A stretch of 64,000 nt of DNA from Synechococcus sp. SynAce01 (lineage in GTDB: Bacteria > Cyanobacteriota > Cyanobacteriia > PCC-6307 > Cyanobiaceae). The notes beneath the pieces are model-generated. The model searched no databases. It was not told the origin of the DNA and saw nothing but the letters and a program-made list of their open reading frames with translations. The stretch is taken from contig NZ_CP018091.1 in assembly GCF_001885215.1 (NCBI RefSeq), positions 1,302,001-1,366,000 of the forward strand. The letters are read 5' to 3'. The position numbers and the translations under genes were made by a program. Positions 57,001 to 64,000 of this stretch are shown here, piece by piece; the stretch's first letter is position 1; every line of letters starts with the position of its first letter.

Positions 57001-58566
57001 ATGACTTCCGCTTCCCCTCCGGCTTCAGAACATCTGCCAGCGACGCTGACCAAGGTGGAGCAGGCCAAGGCTGACCTCTGCGGCCTCGACCTCCTGCCCC
57101 GCTTGCCCCAGCTGGCCCGCAATGGCTGGGAGGCCCTCGATGAGGCCACCCTCACCATTCGCCTCAAGTGGTTGGGGATCTTTTTTCGGCCGGTCACACC
57201 CGGCCGCTTCATGCTGCGCTTGCGGCTTCCCAACGGGGTGATCACCGCCGAGCAGCTGGAACTGCTGGGTGAAGCGATCGATCGTTGCGGTGAGCACGGC
57301 AGCGCTGACATCACCACCCGCCAGAACCTGCAGCTGCGGGGGCTGCTGTTTGAAGACATGCCGCCGTTGTTGGACGCCATGGAGCGGCTCGGCCTCACCA
57401 GCCGCCAATCCGGCCATGACAACCCCCGCAACATCACCGGCAACCCTCTGGCCGGGATCGACCCCGAGGAGATCGTCGACACCCGCCCGCTGGTGCAGGC
57501 CATCCAGGATCGCCTGTTCTGCGCCGATGGCCCGCGCAACCTGCCCCGCAAGTTCAACGTGGCCGTCGGCGGTGCTCCCGACAGCTTCCTGCTCCACAAC
57601 GACCTGGCCTTCCTGCCGGCCCATCACGACGGCCGGCTCGGCTTCACCGTGATGGTGGGGGGCTTCTTCTCCGCCCAGCGCAATGAACTGGCCATCCCCC
57701 TCGGGCTCTGGCTGGAGGCCGACCAGCTGCCCGATTTCGCCCTGGCGGTGCTGCGCCATTTCGAGCAGTGCGGCAACCGCAAGCTGCGCAACAAGAGCCG
57801 GCTGATGTATCTGATCGACGAGTTCGGCCTGGAGGCCTATCGGGCGGCGGTTCTGGAGGTGTATGGCGAGCAGGCCGGTGCCCCGGCTGAGGCCCGGATC
57901 CAGCCCCACGACGGCCGCCACCTGGTGGATCGGGCCCCCCGCGATGGCCTGGGCTGGAATCCACAGGCGCAGGAGGGGCTCGGCTGGCTCGGGCTCCACG
58001 TGCCGATGGGCCGACTGGATGGGGAGTCGATGCTGGCCCTGGCCGGCCTGGCCCGCCGCTATGGCAGCGGCGAGCTCAGGCTCACCGAGGCCCAGAACGC
58101 CCTTCTGCCCGATGTTCCGCTGGCTCGCCGCCAGGCGCTGGAGGCGGAGCCGCTCCTGCAGCGCTTCCGCCCCGACCCCGGCGCCCTGCAGGCCGAAGCC
58201 GTGAGCTGCACCGGCAGCGCCTACTGCAGCTTTGCCCTGATCCCAACCAAAGGCACCGCCCAGGCGCTGGTGGAGGAGCTGGAGCGACGGGTTGACCTGC
58301 CTGAATCGGTGCGTACCCACTGGACCGGCTGCCCCAACGCCTGTGGCCAGCCCTACATGGGTCAGATCGGCCTGATGGGCGCCAAGGCCCGCAAAGACGG
58401 CGAGATGGTGGAGGCGGTGAAGATCTTCCTTGGCGGTGCCATGGGCGCCGAACCCCGGTTGGCCGAGCTGCACCACAAAGGGGTGCCCCTGAGCGAACTC
58501 CCCGATGTGATGGAGGAGCTGCTGGTGGAGCACTTCGGTGCCCGGCGGAAGCTGGCCGGCGGCTGA
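57001..58566 (+). CDS. nirA: Ferredoxin-nitrite reductase
   Basis: Reduces nitrite to ammonium with six electrons from ferredoxin. With ATG 57001 the protein has 521 aa, normal for NirA; a GTG at 56929 in frame would add an unsupported 24 residues. Seen are ITTRQNLQLRGL, NPRNITGNPLAGIDPEEI, KFNVAVGG, and the siroheme/4Fe-4S cysteines: Cys in VSCTGSAYCSFALIPTKG (C-x5-C) and in HWTGCPNACGQPYMGQIGLMG (C-x3-C). It is followed by a gene with a sirohydrochlorin-chelatase-like domain, which would supply siroheme. Confidence 0.96.
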   Translation: MTSASPPASEHLPATLTKVEQAKADLCGLDLLPRLPQLARNGWEALDEATLTIRLKWLGIFFRPVTPGRFMLRLRLPNGVITAEQLELLGEAIDRCGEHGSADITTRQNLQLRGLLFEDMPPLLDAMERLGLTSRQSGHDNPRNITGNPLAGIDPEEIVDTRPLVQAIQDRLFCADGPRNLPRKFNVAVGGAPDSFLLHNDLAFLPAHHDGRLGFTVMVGGFFSAQRNELAIPLGLWLEADQLPDFALAVLRHFEQCGNRKLRNKSRLMYLIDEFGLEAYRAAVLEVYGEQAGAPAEARIQPHDGRHLVDRAPRDGLGWNPQAQEGLGWLGLHVPMGRLDGESMLALAGLARRYGSGELRLTEAQNALLPDVPLARRQALEAEPLLQRFRPDPGALQAEAVSCTGSAYCSFALIPTKGTAQALVEELERRVDLPESVRTHWTGCPNACGQPYMGQIGLMGAKARKDGEMVEAVKIFLGGAMGAEPRLAELHHKGVPLSELPDVMEELLVEHFGARRKLAGG

Positions 58567-58620
58567 GGCCGCTGGCTGGCGAGGCTGCCATCGTGGAACC
58601 CCATCACCTGCGAGGACGGC

Positions 58621-59952
58621 GTGGCCTGCACGCCTGAGACAAGCCTGTTGCCGGCCGCCTTGCCGGGCCCGGAGTCTGCGCAGCGCTGGCCCTGGCTGCA
58701 GCGGCTGCGGCGCAGCAGCGATGTGCCCCTGGAGGCCTGGTTGCAGGCGATCGAAACCGGAGCCCTGTCGCTCGATGCCGACCTGATCGCCGCCCTGGCC
58801 CCGCGCCTCGACGCCGCGGCGGCGCTGCGGCTGCTGGACGGCTGGTTGAGGGGCGGCTCCAGGGATCCCGCCGTGCTGCAGGTGATCGGTCAGCACCGCG
58901 GTCCCGCCCTGGCGGCCCGCTTGCGCCAGGCTTTGGCCGCCGATGGGGTCGGGCGGGCGCCCTGGCTGCTGCCCCTGCTCGGTCATCAGCGCGATCCGGC
59001 CGACTTTGCGTTGTTATCGAGCTGGCTGCTGGGTCCGCAGCCGTTGCGCTGCCGTCAGGCGGCCCTTGAGGGGCTGGCTGTCGGACTCTCCAGCTGGCCC
59101 CTGCCTGCGCTGCGCGCCCTGTTGCGCCAGCTGGTTACGGGTCTGCAGCCTTCCCTGGCCGCCCCTGCGCTGGATCTGCTGGCCCGCTTGCCCCAGCCCA
59201 GGCGGGCGCTCGCGGGCCTGGCGCCCGCAGCCCTGGAGCCTTCGGTGCAACGGCGCCGGCAACGCCGGCTTGCGGCCTTGCCGGCCAATCCCCTTGTCCT
59301 GGTGGTGCACGGCCGCAGTGGTGGGCTGATCCCGCCCGAGCTGGAGGTCCTGCGCGCCGAGTTACAAAGCCTGCGTCGCTCGCCGGTGCTGCTCCAGGCT
59401 CTGACGGCAGCGGCCTTGCCCGTTCCCGAACCGCTCCGCCAGGCCGCTGAGGGCCAGCCCCTGAGCCTGATGCCACTGCTGCTGCTGCCTGGCAGTCACG
59501 TCTGCGGCGATGTGCCGGCGCTGGCCGCCCGCTGGCGTAGCAGCGGCCCAGTGATCCGCTTGCCCTTCCTGGGGGCCTGGCCCCTCTGGCAGCAGGCCCT
59601 GCGCCAGGAAGTGTGCGCCCTGGTGGCGGCCAGCGAGCCATCCGCTGGCGACGACGGGCCGCTGCTGCCACTGCTGCTGCATCACCCGCTTCGGAGCTCC
59701 CTGGCCGGGCGCTATCTGGCCCACCTCGGCCCGTTCTGCGGCGCCACCTGCCTGCCCACGCCCTACAGCGCGCCGGATTCCGATGCAGGGCGCTCGCTGC
59801 TTGAAGACCCTTCAGACCGCCCCGTTGTGCTGCCGTTGGTGCTGGCCAGCAATCGCCTCACTGAGGCCTTGCCCGATTGGTGTGCTGAGCCCCTGCTGCA
59901 GCGCCCCGCACTGCGCGCGTGCCTGCTGGATTTGCTCCTCTGCCTGCCTTAA
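58621..59952 (+). CDS. HEAT-like repeat protein with C-terminal CbiX-like chelatase domain
   Basis: A 443-aa protein starting at GTG 58621. Residues about 20-215 are Leu/Ala-rich paired helices like HEAT repeats. From residue 223 on it resembles CbiX/SirB sirohydrochlorin chelatases: NPLVLVVHGRSGGLIPPE with the first His (H230), a hydrophobic LSLMPLLLLPGSHVCGDVPALAARW with His293 and Asp297, corresponding to the H-x-x-x-D metal site, and a second similar half with LPLLLHHPL. Insertion of iron into sirohydrochlorin gives siroheme, the cofactor of NirA encoded 54 bases upstream. The assignment is by motif and context; activity is unproven. Confidence 0.65.
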   Translation: MACTPETSLLPAALPGPESAQRWPWLQRLRRSSDVPLEAWLQAIETGALSLDADLIAALAPRLDAAAALRLLDGWLRGGSRDPAVLQVIGQHRGPALAARLRQALAADGVGRAPWLLPLLGHQRDPADFALLSSWLLGPQPLRCRQAALEGLAVGLSSWPLPALRALLRQLVTGLQPSLAAPALDLLARLPQPRRALAGLAPAALEPSVQRRRQRRLAALPANPLVLVVHGRSGGLIPPELEVLRAELQSLRRSPVLLQALTAAALPVPEPLRQAAEGQPLSLMPLLLLPGSHVCGDVPALAARWRSSGPVIRLPFLGAWPLWQQALRQEVCALVAASEPSAGDDGPLLPLLLHHPLRSSLAGRYLAHLGPFCGATCLPTPYSAPDSDAGRSLLEDPSDRPVVLPLVLASNRLTEALPDWCAEPLLQRPALRACLLDLLLCLP

Positions 59953-60016
59953 GCGCTCCCGCTGCGTGAGCAGATGACCACATGGGGCGGCTACCGAGCC
60001 GGGATCGGGGTGGTTG

Positions 60017-60058
60017 GTAACACGAGCTACAGGCAGGAAGACTCGCCCCTGTTCTAAT
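60017..60058 (+). promoter_or_regulatory. NtcA-activated promoter (class II) upstream of focA
   Basis: GTAACACGAGCTAC (60017-60030) fits the NtcA palindrome GTA-N8-TAC perfectly. Exactly 22 bases later comes TCTAAT (60053-60058), one mismatch from TATAAT. This is the classical layout of nitrogen-controlled cyanobacterial promoters. The next long gene is focA, 550 bases downstream. Confidence 0.8.
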
Positions 60059-60359
60059 AATTGAGTGAATGAGTCAGCCTTGGCTGCTTCATTTTCTTTT
60101 TGGGTCAATATCTGCGGGTGCAACTTTGTTATGGGGCCAATCGGCTCCTGACGCCCGCACATTGACTTCCACGCGTGAAACGCTTGGGCTCTGTGTCCTT
60201 CTAGGCATTGACCCGCAAGCTTTTGTTGCGTCGTTGCTTTGGCCAGCACGATTCAGCCGTTTGAATGATTTGCGTTGCTTGGCATCTTGGGTCCGCTCAG
60301 GTCCCTGCTGCCGCTGTATCTCAGCGAATCTCGTCCAACTATTTTTGCATTGAGTTTTT

Positions 60360-60509
60360 ATGGCTTCCATCCCTTCCAAGCAAGCTTCTGACCCGATGTC
60401 GCGGCTCCTCAATTGGTTCAGCGCCCTGGGCGCAGATACCCCTGAAACGCAGCCTTCACGGAAACGGCTTGATCCATTCAGCAGGTTGATGAATCGAATT
60501 AGCGGCTGA
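60360..60509 (+). CDS. Possible small protein, 49 aa
   Basis: ATG 60360 to TGA 60507-60509. The peptide has two short amphipathic parts, SRLLNWFSALGA and DPFSRLMNRISG, separated by a Pro/Thr/Arg stretch. A stop codon lies 3 codons before the ATG, so the start is fixed. No clear ribosome-binding site. It lies on the RNA from the NtcA-type promoter, 101 bases before focA. I do not recognise it; whether it is translated is unknown. Confidence 0.35.
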   Translation: MASIPSKQASDPMSRLLNWFSALGADTPETQPSRKRLDPFSRLMNRISG

Positions 60510-60610
60510 TGTCTTCTCTTTTTGCGAACGTCAGGCTCGAATCCCAGGCCTGATTCAAAATCTGATACGCGCTTCTGTCCCACACCCTTTTCCAGGCTTA
60601 CCTTCCTCCA

Positions 60611-61492
60611 ATGGATTACGTCTTACCGAATGAACTCGTCGACGGCATGATTGCCGCCGGCGGCAAGAAATCCAGCGTCAGTATTAAGAATCTGTTGTTG
60701 CGCGGGTTTTATTCCGGATCCGCCCTCGGCCTGGCGTTGTGCCTGGCCCTCACGATCATGGTTCAGACGGGCATTCCCTGGATCGGCTCGTTCATCTTCC
60801 CGTTCGGATTCGCCAGCATCGTGCTGTTCGGTATGGAGTTGGTGACTGGAAACTTTGCCCTGCTGCCGATGGCGGTCTGGGCAGGCCGGACCACCTGGAG
60901 CAAAACCTTCCGCAACTGGATCTGGGTGTGGATCGGTAATTTCCTTGGCACCGGCCTGGTCGGCATTCTCTTTGCCATCAGCCTCACCAGTGGTGGCACC
61001 GCAGACCTGGCCACAGGCTCCGGTGACTGGGTGGAGGTCGCCAACAAAATCATCGGCCTGAACAAGGCCAATGTGATTACCAAGTATCAAGATCTGGGCC
61101 TTCTTGGCTTTTTTCTTGCCTTTCTTCGTGGCGTGATTGCCAACTGGTTGGTTTGTCTTGGGGTCACCCTGGCGCTGGTGAGCAAGAGCGTTCCAGGCAA
61201 GATCATGGCCTGCTGGCTACCGATCACCGCCTTCCAAGCCCTGGGTATGGAGCACATTGTGGTGAATATGTTCCTGCACACCACCGGCCCTTTGCTGGGT
61301 TCTGGCGTGGGCTTCGCCCAGATCGTCTTCTGGAATTATCTTCCCGTCACTCTGGGCAACATTGTGGGCGGCATGGTGTTCATCGGCATGCTCTTCTACA
61401 GCACGCACCGTTCACCCATCAGCAATGTGTTGCCGCTGAAGCATGATGAACGGCTGGAGCGTGAATTGGCTGCCGAGCTTGGTGCTCGCTGA
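60611..61492 (+). CDS. focA: Formate/nitrite transporter family protein
   Basis: A 293-aa FNT channel with six membrane segments. The family features are LPNELVDGMIAAG at the start, FGFASIVLFGMELVTGNFALLP (the Omega-loop region with the conserved G-x-E-L-x-T-G-N), LRGVIANWLVCLGVTLAL, GMEHIVVNMF, and NYLPVTLGNIVGGMVFIG. Together with nirA, cynS and ureC, nitrite uptake is the most likely role. A strong terminator follows. Confidence 0.93.
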   Translation: MDYVLPNELVDGMIAAGGKKSSVSIKNLLLRGFYSGSALGLALCLALTIMVQTGIPWIGSFIFPFGFASIVLFGMELVTGNFALLPMAVWAGRTTWSKTFRNWIWVWIGNFLGTGLVGILFAISLTSGGTADLATGSGDWVEVANKIIGLNKANVITKYQDLGLLGFFLAFLRGVIANWLVCLGVTLALVSKSVPGKIMACWLPITAFQALGMEHIVVNMFLHTTGPLLGSGVGFAQIVFWNYLPVTLGNIVGGMVFIGMLFYSTHRSPISNVLPLKHDERLERELAAELGAR

Positions 61493-61536
61493 TCCAGCAC
61501 TCTCTCGATAAGTGGCTACTCTTCGTGAGTGGCCGA

Positions 61537-61562
61537 AACCCAGCCTCTGGCTGGGTTTTTTA
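61537..61562 (+). terminator. Rho-independent terminator after focA
   Basis: AACCCAGCC, loop TCT, GGCTGGGTT followed by TTTTA: a 9-bp GC-rich stem with a U-run, 45 bases after the focA stop. The converging gene cynS ends 38 bases further on. Confidence 0.92.
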
Positions 61563-61599
61563 TTGGCGAAAAGAACCGGGTCTGATCACCTGGCGGCGA

Positions 61600-62067
61600 T
61601 TACCACTTCTTGTAGGGCAGGAACTTGCCACACATGCTGACCTGGACGCGAGCGCCGCCGGGGTCTTCGATTTTTTCCACATTGAGGGTGAAGTCGATGG
61701 CGCTCATGATGCCATCGCCGAATTTCTCTTGAATCACATCTTTGAGCGGCAAGCCGTACACCTGCATGATCTCGTAGAAGCGATAGATCAAGGGATCGGT
61801 GGGCAGCACCGGATCCAGGCAGCCTTTGGTGGGGTAGGCCTGCAGGGCTTCGGCAATCTCCGCTGAGAGATCCAGCAGGCCAGCCAGTTGTTCGGCCTCC
61901 GCCGCTGAAGCTGCGGCCTGGCCATAGAACAACGAGGCAATCCAGACCTCATCGAGACCCATGGCCGCTTCCAGGTCAGCAAAGCTGAGGCCCTTGGCTT
62001 TCTTGGCGGCCATCAGGGTGGCGGTGAGGCTGGGGCCTGGCGAAGCTGAGGCAAACGAGTGGGCCAT
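61600..62067 (-). CDS. cynS: Cyanate hydratase (cyanase)
   Basis: Converts cyanate and bicarbonate to ammonia and CO2. With ATG 62067 ([29 protein letters not shown]) the protein has 155 aa, the normal size. The catalytic residues Arg and Glu are in [12 protein letters not shown] and Ser in [11 protein letters not shown]; the C-terminus [13 protein letters not shown] is typical. An N-terminal helix-turn-helix-like domain is present ([22 protein letters not shown]). In-frame ATGs at 62136 and 62151 would add residues without similarity, and 62151 lies within the proposed -10. Confidence 0.95.
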   Translation of the reverse strand: MAHSFASASPGPSLTATLMAAKKAKGLSFADLEAAMGLDEVWIASLFYGQAAASAAEAEQLAGLLDLSAEIAEALQAYPTKGCLDPVLPTDPLIYRFYEIMQVYGLPLKDVIQEKFGDGIMSAIDFTLNVEKIEDPGGARVQVSMCGKFLPYKKW

Positions 62068-62150
62068 AAAATGAGTAGAGCGGCGTACAGAAGGGATGGA
62101 AACAAGCAGGTTTTTATGCTGCTGAGCAACCGCCATTATGCGGCCTTTCA

Positions 62151-62192
62151 ATCATCTCTTCCTAACGCGCAATAGCCCGTGCCGGTTGCTAC
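62151..62192 (-). promoter_or_regulatory. NtcA-like promoter facing cynS
   Basis: On the minus strand: GTAGCAACCGGCAC (62192-62179), exactly 22 bases, then GATGAT (62156-62151). The site shares GTAGCAAC with the site facing the ATP-grasp operon. The second half-site is CAC instead of TAC and the -10 is imperfect. The leader to ATG 62067 would be about 75 bases. Confidence 0.5.
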
Positions 62193-62215
62193 GAATAGCC
62201 CCACCCTGCCTGGAC

Positions 62216-63940
<1,725 letters not shown>

Positions 63941-64000
63941 GGGTCTGTTGGGGAAAGGTGTGGTGCGGAGAGGTTCGGTGCTGAAAGGGTTGGGCGAGCA

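Larger units (their letters stand above)
59953..60610. other. Long leader region upstream of focA
   Basis: 658 bases with no gene of normal size. It contains the best NtcA-type promoter of the window (60017-60058) and a 49-codon reading frame (60360-60509), both listed separately. The part 60060-60360 is AT-richer than the neighbouring genes and has one open frame of 94 codons (60069-60353) with atypical composition that I do not call. Confidence 0.6.

Noticed and set aside
57025-58986. 653-codon frame opposite nirA
   Set aside because: Shadow frame, Gln/His/Gly-rich, crosses the nirA/CbiX-like gene boundary without any sign of a real protein.
60069-60353. 94-codon frame upstream of focA, MSQPWLLHFLFGS...
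   Set aside because: Composition with many Cys, Trp and rare codons, no recognisable domain; the sequence looks like leader RNA. Kept only as part of the non-coding entry.

Overview
The window is GC-rich chromosomal DNA of a picocyanobacterium of the Cyanobium/Synechococcus (alpha-cyanobacterial) type. Evidence: the gene order dnaN - PRC-barrel protein - purL - purF next to a DnaA-box-bearing intergenic region; an NdhS gene (a cyanobacterial NDH-1 subunit); a SelD fused to an NADH-dehydrogenase-like domain; NtcA-type promoters in front of nitrogen genes; and scattered GCGATCGC (HIP1) octamers. Species level cannot be fixed from sequence reading alone.

Layout. 0.1-7.4 kb: secreted hypothetical, uvrA and recN (DNA repair, minus strand), an ABC1/UbiB-type kinase. 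7.4-16.5 kb: DUF1400-like secreted protein, thrC, probable oriC (9.1-9.74 kb), dnaN, PRC-barrel protein, purL, purF, tag. 16.5-17.6 kb: a complete IS481-family element with inverted ends and a 6-bp target duplication. 17.6-24.3 kb: four-carbon acid sugar kinase-like gene, glcE, aldose epimerase-like gene, alpha/beta hydrolase, small membrane protein, ICMT-like methyltransferase, CPA2 antiporter. 24.6-30.8 kb: xfp-glgP-ackA, a phosphoketolase route from glycogen to acetate, with a perfect 16-bp inverted repeat just before xfp. 30.7-41.2 kb: accessory stretch with two PIN-domain toxin-antitoxin pairs, a decayed second copy of the start of a nucleoside-transporter gene, a translationally coupled GNAT/membrane/hydrolase operon, two decayed transposases, a Fic protein, ending at tRNA-Arg(CCT). 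41.4-48.3 kb: rnpB, rnc, ndhS, rimM, manC, selD fusion, galE. 48.4-56.6 kb: minus-strand operon of circularly permuted ATP-grasp, alpha-E, transglutaminase, a second glgP, and a DUF2126 protein. 57.0-64.0 kb: nitrogen block with nirA, a HEAT-like/CbiX fusion, focA-type nitrite transporter, cynS and ureC (ureC complete, its upstream neighbour outside the window).

How it fits together. The right-hand block handles nitrite, cyanate and urea. Four NtcA-like promoters (site, exactly 22 nt, -10-like hexamer) face nirA, focA, cynS and, divergently from nirA, the ATP-grasp/alpha-E/transglutaminase/glgP operon. If real, nitrogen status would control a poorly understood predicted amidoligase-peptidase system together with glycogen breakdown. 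This is the most interesting candidate system in the window; it is an inference from sequence and needs expression data.
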